NCBI GenBank assembly: GCA_947179485.1
Contig: OX359245.1
Span: 55,539,067-55,603,066, forward strand
Direction: 5' to 3'
From: Allacma fusca
Taxonomy: Eukaryota > Arthropoda > Collembola > Symphypleona > Sminthuridae
DNA: 64,000 nucleotides
Below the pieces are notes generated by a model, which was given only the letters and a program-made list of their open reading frames with translations, did not search any database and was not told the DNA's origin. The first letter of the stretch is position 1, and the number at the start of each line of letters is the position of its first letter. The translations under genes were made by a program, and so were the position numbers. Of this stretch, positions 23,301-34,872 are shown in pieces.

Positions 23301-23594
23301 ATTTCGTCAACAAACATTCACGGCAATTTCCGATACTTAAATTTCAATATTTTGTATAAAGTTCATTTCAATCAAAATTGTAAAATATGCTTAGTATTTA
23401 CTAAAGCCATCAAAAAAGTAGCAGGAAACCAAGTTGAGCAAAAACTGTTTCACTCTCCGAAATAATTTATAGGAGCCTAGCGGATTAGCTGAAGCACGCA
23501 CGTTTTCCTTTTGACTCAAGGTTTCCATAATTTCTGTTTTCATAAGTTCGTATGTCGTGTTAAAGTCTTTCAAATATCTGGATTTAAGTGTTTT
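20360..23594. other. Upstream region of copy 4 and intergenic sequence
   Basis: The promoter block lies at 20434-20486. A diverged copy of the family upstream module follows (about 20530-20730; landmarks GCACGATTGCCTTGAGCTGA and AATGTGATGGCACTTC). From 21000 to 23594 I see only AT-rich sequence. Frames of 60-80 codons (for example 21504-21701 and 22362-22574) have no recognisable motif and overlap on both strands. Confidence 0.35.
20434..20486 (-). promoter_or_regulatory. Conserved upstream block of receptor copy 4
   Basis: This is the most diverged version of the family block. It keeps the ATAGACACAAA-like core and the AATAGTGTAG element, about 75-125 bp before the start at 20359. Confidence 0.32.
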
Positions 23595-24123
23595 TAGGGT
23601 GGCGTCCGCCCCCTAGTAAAATAGCCTTGTCCGTACGTCCGTGTGTCCCCCCGCACGATTACGCAAAAACTACTCAACCCATTTCAATGAAATTTTTTAT
23701 GGACATTACTTGTATCAAAAGTAAGGCTGAGTTCGTATTTGGTTGAAATCGGCTGGATAGGTTTTTCGAAAAAAAATCTTGAAATGTTGTACTTTATGTC
23801 AAATGACTGTTATCTCTAAAACTACTGAATTGATTTCAATGTAACTTTTTGTAAAAATTGTTTATGTAATTAGTAATGGCTACTGTATATGTCGTTGAAA
23901 TCGGCCGGATAGTTTTTTCGAAAAAAATTCTTGAAATTTTGGACTTTATTTCAAATGATTGTTATCTCTAAAACTACTGAATTGATTTCAATGAAACCTT
24001 TTGTGAATATTGCTTATGTGAAAAGTAATGGTTACTGTCTATGTGGTTGAAATCGGTCCGATAGTTTTTTCGAAAAAAACAATAATTTATCCTACTTTGA
24101 CGGCCGTGGCTGACGCCACCCTA
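23595..24123. mobile_element. Unclassified element with TAGGGTGGCGTC inverted ends and 152-bp internal repeats
   Basis: Inverted ends TAGGGTGGCGTCNGCC bound 529 bp. Inside, a unit of about 152 bp beginning GTTGAAATCGG recurs at 23742, 23894 and 24045. A related copy in the opposite orientation lies at about 49785-50185. No clear target duplication and no coding capacity were seen. The superfamily is not assigned. Confidence 0.65.
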
Positions 24124-24625
24124 CGCGAAGCCTCAAATTATCGCGTAGCGATGATTTTTAATATTAACTTTTTTTGGTAACTGAGTCCGAGTGTACACAT
24201 TCAATGGCGATGTTTTAATTTGATGTTTATAATAATTTTAAACCTTACAATTCCAGATATCTGCTCTGGGTATTCTTTGGAACAAATGAAGTCGAGTTCA
24301 CAACTCGAAAGAGAGTCGTAATGAAATTAAATTCTAATCTTTCAATATCTTGAAGGTCTAGTACAGACCTGTTGTACAAATAATGTTTGGAGCTGAATGT
24401 TGACGTTTGTAAAGCCCTGTGTATACTTTATGTTCTATGTCACTTTTGCTTTGCTTTTGACGAGCGATAAATTTTACAGAAACTAAGAGCATTTAGACTT
24501 TTGTGTCGCTTGTTGTTTACGTAACGTTTCTCTTTAGTGTATTTGGACCGCGAAGATATGTGGAGGCAAGTATAAATGTAACTTGTGTACCATATTTCCG
24601 CTTGGGTTATACACACGGTGCAAAA

Positions 24626-25979
24626 ATGAGTTTTAATCCCCAATTTTTAAGAAAGGTTCTATTGGTATATTATATTTACAAATTCAAAAATCGACGAATA
24701 AAGTCAATATACATGCGACCTATATTTCAAAGAAGGAATTTGTTCGGCGAATTAATACTAACTCATGAATTAGCTTCCGAGGATCCCGAATATCACCATA
24801 AGTAATTCAGGTAATTACCTGATTTCAGAACTGTTAACCAACTTACAAGCTTGAATTAATATCCTCGACAAATAATTATTATAGTATAAATTTGTGCTCA
24901 CACAGGATGAACAAGGAACAATTTGATTTCCTACTAAAGAGAATCGAAGCGAAAATCTTTCATTCGGCCACTCACGCCCGTCACATAACGCCCCATGAAA
25001 GATTGTCCATCACATTGAGGTAATTCTTGTTTATTTTTAAGTATAAAATTTGATAAAGTGATTTGATTAAAAGTGATACAAGTTTCCGAATTATTTTATG
25101 ACATACATTGTATGTAATAGGTATTTGGCTACTGGGGGAAACAAGTGTATTTAGCCATGAACTATAGAGTCTCACCATCAAGTGTTTTCAAGATTGTTAA
25201 AGAAACAATGATAGCAATGTGTGACACCTTGGCGCCGGAATATCTTCAAGAGCCACACGCAGAAGAATGGACCCGCATTGCCGAAAATTTTGAAAAACGG
25301 TGGAACTTTCCTAACTGTTGCGGAGCAATAGACGGAAAACATATCCGAATTAAAGCTCCGAGTAATTCCGGGTCTGTGTATTACAACTACAAGAGCTTTT
25401 TTTCAGTAATCTTACTCGCCATTGCAACAGCAGATTACAAATTTGCCCTTGTAGACATTGGGACACCGGGGTCTATGTCAGATGGAGGAATTTTGCGACG
25501 ATCTGTAATTGGAGTCAAGATGGAGAACTCCGAGTTTGATTTGCCCCCGGCAAAACGTACCGTCAGCGGAGCATGGATTCCCTCAGTTTTCGTGGGCGAC
25601 GATGCCTTTCCATTGAAATCATACTTATTGAAGCCGTACGCTGGAAGAAGTGCAATTAAGCTAAATTTGCCTGAAAACATTTTCAACTACCGGTATTTTT
25701 GCAGCCCGTTGGAGGATTTTCGAAACAACGATTGATGCAGACGTGGAAACAGTGTCTCTCATTGTTAAGACATGCGTGGTTCTGCATAATTTTTTAGCTC
25801 AAAAAGGAGATTCCTATGGCATCACAACAGACCGTGAGGAAAACGGAATTCAAATTCCTGGTACCTGGAGGGGAATCGTTGCAACCGACAATGGAATTTC
25901 AAATATTCCGCAACAAGGGAACAATAATCAGCACAAGCAGCATTCAAAATTAGAGGCGACTTCAGGGATTATTTCTTGA
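24626..25979 (+). pseudogene. PIF/Harbinger (HARBI1-type) DDE transposase, broken
   Basis: Three exons are inferred: 24626-24810, 24906-25019 and 25121-25979, with introns GTAATTACCT...CACAG and GTAATTCTTG...AATAG. The first ends in the PIFQRR/EDPEYHHK region, the second carries HITPHERLSITL, and the third carries the DDE nuclease (GAIDGKHI; DIGTPGSMSDGGIL; FVGDDAFPL). Lesions: a TAA at 24802-24804 just before the first splice site, a frame change at the G-run 25134-25138 consistent with loss of one G, and a deletion of about 35 bp near 25690-25695. The deletion removes the RRVVENAFG-type motif with the third catalytic acid and shifts the frame; the C-terminus (VETVSLIVKTCVVLHNFL) resumes in another frame. 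The element is inactive. Confidence 0.85.
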
Positions 25980-26125
25980 CTACAGAAGGTCAAATTCCTT
26001 GGCAACAAACAAGGAGAGGTTACGAGTAATGAATCTCATTTGGCTAAAAGTGCTCACAATGAAATAAAAAGCTGCAAGAGCTACACTATACATATGTTTA
26101 TTCCTTTCATTCAAAAAATAGCGCA

Positions 26126-27197
26126 TCACATGAGGATGTTCATCTCAGCATCAAAAAGCATGTTCTGTATATCATTTTGCAAGCGACAAGCACGCTTTCT
26201 GTCAATTTCTGAAATACACTGCAATTTTATCGCTACAGACTGACCAAAATGTTGGTATTCGCTCAACTCTTGTCCTTTCACCACATCCAGCAGATGTTCC
26301 TCAAAGGGATCAAGTTTTGATTTCTAAATGTAAAATAATTTTACCTTTAATATAGTTTGTTTCATATTTTTTGCTAAAAACATTACTTTAGAGTTTACAA
26401 TACCTTTGTAACATAAGCTTTCAAAGTAGGAATAGGCAGGTCAACGTTGGTGACTGTAACCACAACCTGAGAATTGCTTTCATTGGAATTATTCAGTGAC
26501 GCACCATCTTCCCCACTTTTATCCTCAGTTTCAGCACCATCATCAAATTCCTTGTCACCCTCAGCGTTGCTGTAGTTTCGGCAGTTCATATAAATTAAGT
26601 AATTCAACTTTCGAATACAATTTTAATGCAATTTGTATACAATTCACATGTGAAAAAGATGTACTAAATTAATTACATTATCAATAAAATCCTTAGGCAC
26701 ACTTACGAGTTTTGAAAATCATGGGGGTCATTAAAGTACATCGTAGACTCAGCGTGTCTAAAGTTCGGTCTCCGACCTCCTTTTTGACCGGTGGATCCCT
26801 TTGCTTTTCGTTTCTACGACATGAATTGAGTCCATAAGTTTTTCTAATGCGAAGCAATACCAGCGCCTACATTTCCAATGTGTAATATTAAGTTTACATT
26901 ATTTGCTTATGTATTATTATAATAATTGTTTATGCATGCACCTGCATGTGGATACTTAGAATTTAAGGAAAACAAATATTAATTTAAATTTATTACTTAA
27001 AATATAGTCCAAAATTATTACCATTGGTTGCAAATTCTGTTCGTTTAATCTGATCGTAAATGTAGTTCCATGTGTTGGCAATGAATATTTGCATTGGAAT
27101 GATTGGTATCATTCTTTTTCCATATAGCTGGACGAGTTTTCACAAATTCAATCACCTTTTGCTCAAATTCATATTTTTCTGCTCTATTATCTGCCAT
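26126..27197 (-). pseudogene. MADF-BESS protein, Harbinger accessory gene, broken
   Basis: Four exons fit in phase: 27022-27197 (MADF start, EFVKTRPAIWKKND, then FIANTWNYIYDQIK in another frame after a small shift near 27085), 26707-26866 (KNLWTQFMS and KRKAKGSTGQ), 26404-26569 (acidic linker) and 26126-26323 (DPFEEHLLDVV, a BESS-type motif, ending at TGA). Exon 2 contains two in-frame stops, so the gene is dead. In Harbinger elements the second gene supplies a MADF or Myb/SANT-type DNA-binding partner for the transposase, which matches its convergent placement here. A shorter upstream ATG (27233) is possible. Confidence 0.65.
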
Positions 27198-27519
27198 AAC
27201 TGAATTATAATGTAATTTGAGTTGCTTAATCACTCTGAAATAAAATGCTTACTTCTGTTTCCCTCTTGGTAAAGTTGATTCTATTCAACTATGGTAAAAC
27301 AGAAAAACAAAGGACATTTTACCTTCACAACATAAAGTGTAAATGCCCAGACGCGACAAAGTAAAATGAAAGGAGCGCGAAAATATTTTGGTGGTATATC
27401 GCGAGCATACTTTTAAGTGTAAACACTAGAAAAGTGAAAAATAAAATAAAAGGAAAGCAAAAGTAAGTTAAACACGAAGTATAAATCTGGGGTAAGTCCA
27501 TTGTGCTGACAAGTACATA

Positions 27520-27875
27520 TGTTATATGTTTCTACCGTTACACTTCATCCTCCCCAACACCTGCTCATTCCTGTCCTAACTTGAACGAACCTGTTCATTC
27601 CTGTCTGAACCTGCATGAACTGGAATCATCCTGTTCCAACCTAACCCTTCTGCAGCCGTTACCTTTGCCAGGCTGAGACACACTCTCGTGCCCGTATATA
27701 AAGGATTCCTTCCTCATGCTACCTCAGTAGCGTCTCACTCACTATCACTACTCTTACTCTCCCTCTTCGTTACTCTTCACATTGGGCTTTCTGAATAAAC
27801 ACTTCTTTCCTATGCAATTACGCTTTTAATATATACGTACGTTTATTCACGCTACCGCATAACCCTATTAATGCA
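27520..27875 (+). mobile_element. LTR of a retroelement, with primer-site-like sequence
   Basis: A segment of about 356 bp runs from TGTTATATG to ATGCA. It has a TATA box (TATATAAAG, 27695-27703) and a polyadenylation signal (AATAAA, 27794-27799) about 90 bp later. Immediately after it comes TGGTGGCAGC, which begins with the TGG expected of a tRNA primer-binding site. No second LTR or clear gag/pol was found, so this is a solo or truncated 5' end. Confidence 0.45.
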
Positions 27876-29859
27876 TGGTGGCAGCTACGGGCGAATTCAC
27901 AGCTAATTACTTCCGTTAAAAAGTTTACACTTGACGGCTTACATACACATACTACTGCCCAAGCTGGACGGGGTTAAGTAACAGGCAGAACTAACACCAG
28001 AGAGAATGTTCACGGGAAGTGAATAGGATGACAGGGGACATTCCAGCCACGGAATACCACTTTAAAATGGCTCCAGCTATGGATATGCACAAGAGGATTT
28101 CTTTATTTCAACTCTTTTAGATGAATCATAGATTTTGATTGCATCATAAAGATAGCTGATCTCGAAGGAATGTGTTAAAATGGAGAGATTCAGCATATTG
28201 AACCATAGGCTCATGGGATTTTTGAGTATTGATTATAGCGATAGGAATTCAGATATTTCCGGTGGCTTCAAAAATATTTGTTTACGACAGATACAAGCCT
28301 TGCGGATGGTAGGATCAGTTCAAGGAAGTTCTAAGGTACGAATTAGGACAGAAATTATTTCCCGTTGCAAAATAATTAGTAGTGAGGAATACAGTCTTGG
28401 ATAATTTGGAAAGTTCTCATAGGAGTATTTAGGGAAATTTAGGCAACACCCGGCCGAAGTGTGAGCAGTGGTGACAGACAATATGGCTGATATTTTAAGG
28501 AGTAATTTTACGAATAAGTTTAAAAATTAGGTGAAGCAGGTAAATTTAAGCAGAAATACGTTTAAGTAAGCTTAGAGCGTAATAAGTTATAGGAGTTAGA
28601 GTAAGGGGTAGTTTAAGGATGTTTAGATGTTAAGAAGAGATACGTTTTAAGAAAAAGTAAGTTTTAGGAAAGTTTACGCAGTAAAGAAAGTAAGGTTTAA
28701 ATAAGGATTTAAGTTTACAAATGTTTAGTAATAACCGGTACATAGGTAATAGATGGTAGTAAGTAAGGGTATAGTCTTACAACAGGTTTTACAGCTTAAA
28801 GTCAGGTAATTTAGGAATTATAGGTTGACTTCAGTTTAAATCACGGAAAATAATCTCAAGACAGATCAGGCTTCATTATTCTACGTAAATAATCTTCGAG
28901 CATTCATTTTTCAGTCTTCTTCTAAATTCAGCGCTACAGTAGATTGTAACCATGGAGGGTAGGTAGCGATTCCTATTCGGTATAGACGTTTTCGGAATCT
29001 ACTGCGACCAAAAATGACCTCCGTGAGCAATTTAATAAAAACTATTGAGAATCTAGCCACCGATTCCTACCATAAGGCAGACAAGAGATCAGTGCTCGGG
29101 AGAGTGCACCAATTTTGAGAATTTTTGATCACTTAGAGTGCCGTTTCTTCAATTTGTTACGAACAATGCGTTTGACCACAGAGGCATCAATAAGAAGGAG
29201 TGGCTATTCTATATATAACTCGGTCTCCATACAGTGAGCAGCTTTTGCTAACCTATCTTTACTTCCAGTCAAATTATTGTGACTTGGTATCTAGTGTAAT
29301 TGTACAACATTATCTCTTGAATGTTTGTACAGTACTAATTGGCAGACAAGCACCGGTTTTGGCGCTTTTGAGTGCAAGAAGTGAGCTTAGACTATCAATG
29401 TAGAAGGTGTTCCGAGACTGTACCGGCTTGCGGTAGCCATTTGGGGAATGCATATAGTTCACACTGGAATATTGTAGCATATATACCAAGAGGGAGGGAT
29501 TCGCGACGTAGTATTGTATAGGATCCCTCATCTATTTAGCTTATGAGACGTTCTGTTAGCTGTCTGGTTTTAGACATGTCGGTTATGATATTACAATTAG
29601 CATGTAATGCTTATAAGACCATTGAGCTTCCAAATTATGCAGGATTTGTTGTAATAAATGTTTGAAATAATATATACCAGTACTAGAATTTTATTACGGT
29701 TAAAAAAACTTAATGCGTCCTTGTGTTTCCCATATAATTAATACAACCATTACAATTAATACTACATAAAATTCAATTTACAGATTTTAATTTACATAGG
29801 AGGTTGGGTTACGGGTGTTTCTCTGTAGCAAAAGACGCTGAACCAATATTGTCAAGACG
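27876..29859. other. Possible retroelement leader and intergenic sequence
   Basis: The first few hundred bases may be leader of the LTR element. From 28440 to 28860 the plus strand is unusually rich in A, G and T (GTTTAAG/GTTTAGG words) with frequent stops. A 74-codon frame at 28180-28404 is unrecognised. No gene is called. Confidence 0.3.
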
Positions 29860-30260
29860 CTAAAGTGTACCACACTGGTCTATTCCTTTATTGCAGATCC
29901 CACTGCAACATTGTCTATTTGAAAAGCAGCTTCCACCAACAGGTTCGCATGGTCCCTTAAATCAACATGTTTATTTGACAAGGCATTGCAAAACATAATT
30001 GCACACACATATTAATTAAGTTGCAATTAACAAAATAACGTTACAGGTATAACGTCACAGCTTTAAAATATATACAAATAGATTACCCCGCCAATCGGTG
30101 GTCCTGGCGTGGGTGGAGATCCGAAGGTAACGATTGCTGTAAGCAGAACCGCCGATGCAATGAATATAGCTAGTGATTTTCCGCTAAATTTTTTAAATAT
30201 TTGAATGAAAATCAAGATAAATGGTATTACGACTAATTGTTGCTTTATATATATATACAT
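29860..30260 (-). CDS. Small secreted six-cysteine (knottin-type) peptide, two exons
   Basis: The upstream exon (30087-30260) encodes a hydrophobic segment, LAIFIASAVLLTAIVTFG, then a Pro/Gly-rich linker. It ends at a GT donor at 30085-30086, in phase 0. After an intron of 131 bp with a TTTAAG acceptor, exon 2 (29860-29955) encodes 31 residues and a TAG. Its cysteines follow C-x6-C-x5-C-C-x3-C-x6-C, the spacing of inhibitor-cystine-knot peptides. This family includes antimicrobial peptides and channel blockers, so the function is open. The true start is uncertain: the ATG at 30260 gives about 30 residues before the signal core, and a TTTAG just upstream of the GKSLA codons could be an acceptor for an earlier first exon. 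It has no paralogue in the window. Confidence 0.55.
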
Positions 30261-30959
30261 GTTTTATACTAAAATAAAATACCTTCTGATATACATTTTG
30301 CTTTTTATGCTTGCAACTGATAGCCTCTAAGAAACTAATCTGAAGAACCTCGTTGTATCATATACAGTTTCACAAATGTCACAGAATGTTTGTTTTAGCT
30401 TTTCGATGGTGCTTTTTTCTTTCAAACAATAGACAGCTGTTTGCATTGTTCATTGTGTCATCAAAGATATGGCTATAAAAATCGAAATATTTTTTATGAT
30501 TCAAGCTCGTTAAAAAGGCATTTGAAATAAATTAGCATTTTATCTTATTTGAATTCAGCCATACTTTTATGTTTATTGTTTTGAATACCGTTTGTCTTGC
30601 AATGAACCGTGTTCATGCCATTATTTATGATCATCGTAACGATACATTGTTATTTAAGCGTTTTGTGTTTTGCGAACAATCAATAGTACTACCAGTACTC
30701 GTGATGAAGGAGTACAATCTGCATGACACACTTGTTAAAATTATCCCTAAAACATTATCACGATTTTATACTTGCTTATTATCTTATTAATATACTTCTC
30801 ACTACATGTACAAATATGCTAAAACAAAATTGAATATGAACAAACGCGTCTGGTATTATTCGAGATACGAACACGACATCCCAGTTTGAGGTTTTTGCAA
30901 ATATTGTGGAATTAACTAAGACCTCTAAAGCAAACCCATTTTAGAGATGTAATACCAGG
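30261..30959. other. 5' flank of the knottin-type gene and intergenic sequence
   Basis: AT-rich sequence that may contain a first exon or promoter for the cysteine-rich peptide gene on the minus strand. A 73-codon plus-strand frame (30569-30790) is unrecognised. Confidence 0.3.
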
Positions 30960-31162
30960 TGTTATGGTCACTCTATATAAACAATCTCCAATATCACTTA
31001 TGTTAAATAACTATACGAAGGGCTAGTACTTCTGTGCGATTCTACAACTTTAGTTCTTTCCTTACACAGCTTCTTTCTCAATCATCCTCCTCACACCGGC
31101 TGCCAACAGTCAATGTCTCCTTTTCTCAACACAATTACATACATTCATTTTACAACAAAATA

Positions 31163-31670
31163 CAGTAAATTCTCCATATAGTGGTCCCTCTTAGATGGCA
31201 TTCCCTCATTACTGGCATTAAAAAATCCTCCCTAGAGGTTTGCAATGTTAAAGATATAAAGTATAGTGGGACCCTCTATAATATTATTTCCACTATAATG
31301 TCACTATAATGTGTTACGGTGGGTTAGACAATGCGAAATTATAATGGCAGTTGGCATAAAATTAGCTATGTAATTGCTACAAAAGTATATTTGTACCTTT
31401 CCTCACTTATATGTAATAAAAAAAATTTATTGTTAATTTTTTTAAATCCGATCAATCGGTCTAGAATGGTGACCTTGCATTCGGATTGTTTGCTTCGACT
31501 TACATTATTAATAGTATGAGAAAACCTAAAGTTACTGACTATATTAAAATCAATGAAGCTTAGCTTACCTCATAATTTTAAGTATTCTGCAAATATAAAT
31601 TAATTTATAAATATATGTGGTTACAGTTACTATCCATAAACAGTAATAGAATAGAGTTGAGAATTCACTG
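31163..31670. mobile_element. Pogo-like MITE nested in the 3' LTR
   Basis: The 508-bp insertion has inverted ends CAGTAAATTCTC and CAGTGAATTCTC and TA duplications at 31161-31162 and 31671-31672. The undisturbed LTR at 34600-34872 shows the empty site. The left end resembles decayed fragments upstream of the receptor genes (for example at 3653). Confidence 0.75.
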
Positions 31671-31804
31671 TACATTTTCATAAATACAAACCAAACCAAA
31701 ATACTACCAACAAATGAAACCATAGTAATAATTTCGTATAACCCCTGTCTCTATTTTCTGATTCCCAGCTTGAACATGATAATAAATTATAGTTAATTAA
31801 GTAT

Positions 31805-34560
31805 ATGGGTGTCTATGATCAAGAAAAACTGGATTTACAGTTTCTGTTACTTCTTTCATGGCTTCACCCCGTGAAATTGCATACGTATGATACCGTCATT
31901 ATCAAGAAACACGTCCAGTTTCCAAGTCGACTAGTGCTTTTAACTCGCATGTTATGCTTTGGATGCAGCAACTTCTCTCTAAAAAAATCGTATATTTTTT
32001 TCCACCAAATCATATCAGCCAATACCAAAGCCTCTAAATTTAAATCTCTCGTTTCTCCAAACTCCCGCGGTAATCTTTATCCAAACTGTAGCTCGAACTA
32101 GTCTAGATCATTTGGAAAAGTGATTTACATCTGGTAGTGATTTCAGCTGAGAACCACTGACGTCCTCCCATATAACCAATAGAACCACAGCTTTGGTTTC
32201 TTTGCAAGTCAAACCTATATACTTCCTCTTTCTTTTCCGCCGGTTAAATTTTCGTGCAATTTGTCAATCATTTGCCAATTCTGAATCCCGGTCCATCCTC
32301 CGCTCGACGCATTGCAATTTCCGTAGAGCCGTATTCTAGCTTTTAGGAAGGATTACATGCTCCTTACGCCATAACATTTCGGTCTCAAATCTATCTCCTC
32401 TTCTTGCCGTATTTTGCATAATTTTTAAAGCTGACTCATCTTCTCTTGACAGTAGATTTCTGGTTGAGACTTGACCTCCAAAATTTTCACTGGAAAATGA
32501 CTCTTTGAGGAGACGGTTCAATTCTCGATCCCCGTCGTCACTATGTACCAACACTTTATCTATTCTTTACTTCGTTGGAACTCTTACATGCACTACCCAG
32601 CCTATTGTGGTTAAAGTTGCTACTGCACTTGACCACGATCCTCGAACATGTTTTCTTTCTGTTGACAAAATGATAGTATCTTGTCCCAACAGTATTACAG
32701 TTCTGACCCTTTTCTGGGAAATGAAGGGAATATTATCCAAGTGTTTGCATTCTTTGCGCAACTGTTTCATATCAATGGTGTGCACTGGTAATTGTAAAAT
32801 ATTTATTGTTCTACTAATGGCGAACATCTTGGCCTTCTCATTGTCACCAGTAATTCTAAGGGAAACTCTCCGTGAATGCCGCTCTTCTCGAGTAACATGG
32901 TTTGTCCAATGAAAACACAGCAGATGTACTTCTCCTACCAGTCCAAGTTCAACTGCAACTTGTTCATCTACTAATGTCAAGCTAGATCCTTTATCTAGCA
33001 ATGCGTGTGTCTTGAACGTACCATTTGGTCCTGACAACGTGACTGGCAATACGCGGAGCTGAGTCTCCAGATCCCATTCCAAGCATGCCCACTGAAACTG
33101 TTGTTGGTAATCGAATCTTCTGGTTTGGTTACATTTTTGATGGAATTCTTATGTAGTACCCTATTGTGGTATTTGTTACAATTCTCTAACCCACAAATCT
33201 GTTTCTCATTACAATTACGTCCAATATGTCCTCTCATTAAACAGCACACACATGTGATTTTGTAATACAAAATCCCATCTAGATTATATTTGTTCTCCAC
33301 GAAACGTTTCCCAATCGGTCAGATAATTACCGTTGCTCTGGTATTTCGGACACGTCGTGTCACTTCTTTCATTTATATTCAAAACATAGTTTTTATTTCG
33401 TGTAGTTTTGAATTCATGTTTATAATTCTTTGTTTGCTTACTCTCAATTGTAACTTTCGTTGGCATCACTTGCGGTCATATCAACGTCAGACATCCAACT
33501 TGCTAAATCTTCCAGCGATGGTTCCATCTCCATTGTCCTCGTCTTTTCACACCATTGGAACCGTAGTTGATATAGTAGTTTGAGAATTAAATCTTTTATA
33601 AGCTGTGGATTCATTATGAGTCCATTCATCTTGAGTTCATGTTGGCAACGAAATTCGCAATTAAGAAAAAGAAATCAAAGTTTCAGGCCTACTCTCCTTG
33701 GGTGCCTGAAAACATTTGCTCCACCATGGAATCCAAAATCTGTTCTCCTCTATCGAACATCAACTCAAATTTCTTCATCACACGTGAAACATTTTCCGGG
33801 AGAAGTAGGAACGGTACAACCGCTCTCGACATTTTTGTAGTCTTGACAAGTTATCGTCATCAGATAGTCCCATAATTTTGTTGTCCTCTCATACTGGACT
33901 TTAATATATACCATTTAGTAATTTTGCCGTTGAATATTGGAAGCTCCTTTACAACTGCCTGTCTTGCAAGCAACTTATCAATATTCATCTCTACGACGTC
34001 TTTTTTGCTAGCAGCTTGTTGAATATGATTTTCGGCTTGTTCGGTTGCTATAATTTCCTTAGTACATTTCGTTGTGTTGTTGTGTATCAATTTATCAATG
34101 TTGTTAGGCAAATCATCGTCAATGATCTGTGAAAGATTGTAGTCATATTCTATTTCCTCGTCAAGTATTGCTTTATCCAACTCCAAGTATTTTTCAGCAA
34201 TTTTTGCTTGACGCTCAAGCCGTTTCTATATCAACGCTTTGATTTGCTCTTCTTTCTTCTGCTGCAGATTGTCTGACTCTTTCTTAGCTCATAACTCAGC
34301 TTCCAACCTTCTTCGTGCAACATCGCTACGACTACTACTTGTTGTTGACCAAACACTTGCCTTGCTAGACCATGATGGCAGGGATGTAACTTCATCTATT
34401 ACTGCTTTGCTTACTTGCTCTTCGCTCCCGTCTAACTTTTTTCGTGTTGGAGTCTTCATTCCAGTAAAATCTGGAACGCTTCCAAGTAAACTCTGACTTC
34501 TCCGAATGGTGGCACCACCATTAACGGTGAATGGAACTATTTATTCACTTTTACTTGAAC
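31805..34560 (-). pseudogene. BEL/Pao gag-protease-pol coding remnant
   Basis: Reading the minus strand from 34560, the gag begins with a low-complexity part with internal stops. The matrix-like segment (LLARQAVVKELPIFNG, about 33960) follows, then a CCHC knuckle region (CVCCLMRGHIGRNC, about 33235), then an aspartic protease of the BEL type (ALLDKGSSLTLVD, about 33000, and RGSWSSAVATLTTIGW, about 32620). The segment preceding reverse transcriptase (about 32340-32560) and a fragment that fits the start of integrase (about 31870-31920) come next. Reverse transcriptase and RNase H are absent between about 32260 and 31960. Several frame changes and stops make it non-functional. Confidence 0.75.
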
Positions 34561-34872
34561 TGTGGTCCGTATGACTAGTTAATCCGATTCGAAGGACCAT
34601 GTTATGTTCACTCTATATAAACAATCTAGAATATCACTTCTGTTAAATAATTTTACGAAGGACCAGCACTTATGTGCAATTTTATTTATTAACTTTCCTT
34701 GTTTCCGTACACAGCTGTTTTCTCAATCATCCAATGTCAACGTCTCCTTTTCTCAACTCAATTACATACATTTATTTTACAACATAATGCATCTTCATAA
34801 ATACAAACAAAATTCAACTACTACCTACAAATGAAACTATAGTAACAATTTCTTATATCTTTATGTATAACA

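Larger units (their letters stand above)
24442..27464. mobile_element. Decayed PIF/Harbinger element (transposase plus MADF-BESS gene)
   Basis: Two convergent genes typical of PIF/Harbinger elements lie here: a DDE transposase on the plus strand and a DNA-binding MADF-type protein on the minus strand. The proposed ends are the inverted pair ACTTTTGCTTTGCTTTT at 24442-24458 and its complement at 27448-27464 (one mismatch). A 3-bp target duplication could not be confirmed, so the outer limits are tentative although the coding content is clear. Confidence 0.55.
30960..34872 (-). mobile_element. BEL/Pao LTR retrotransposon remnant
   Basis: The two LTRs are 34600-34872 (5' LTR on the minus strand, 273 bp, TG...CA) and 30960 to about 31747 (3' LTR, interrupted by a MITE at 31163-31670). 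Next to the 5' LTR is TGGTCCTTCGAATCGG, a good tRNA primer-site candidate. Next to the 3' LTR is a purine run (AGAGACAGGGG on the minus strand) as polypurine tract. The internal part encodes gag, a zinc knuckle, protease and traces of pol, all frameshifted, with most of the reverse transcriptase missing. No matching target duplication was found at the outer edges. Confidence 0.8.

Noticed and set aside
32505..34496. Plus-strand frames of 85-135 codons
   Set aside because: They are antisense shadows of the BEL/Pao gag-protease remnant.
34585..34600. tRNA 3'-end-like sequence CCGATTCGAAGGACCA
   Set aside because: It lies exactly beside the 5' LTR of the BEL/Pao element and is its primer-binding site, not a tRNA gene; no cloverleaf precedes it.
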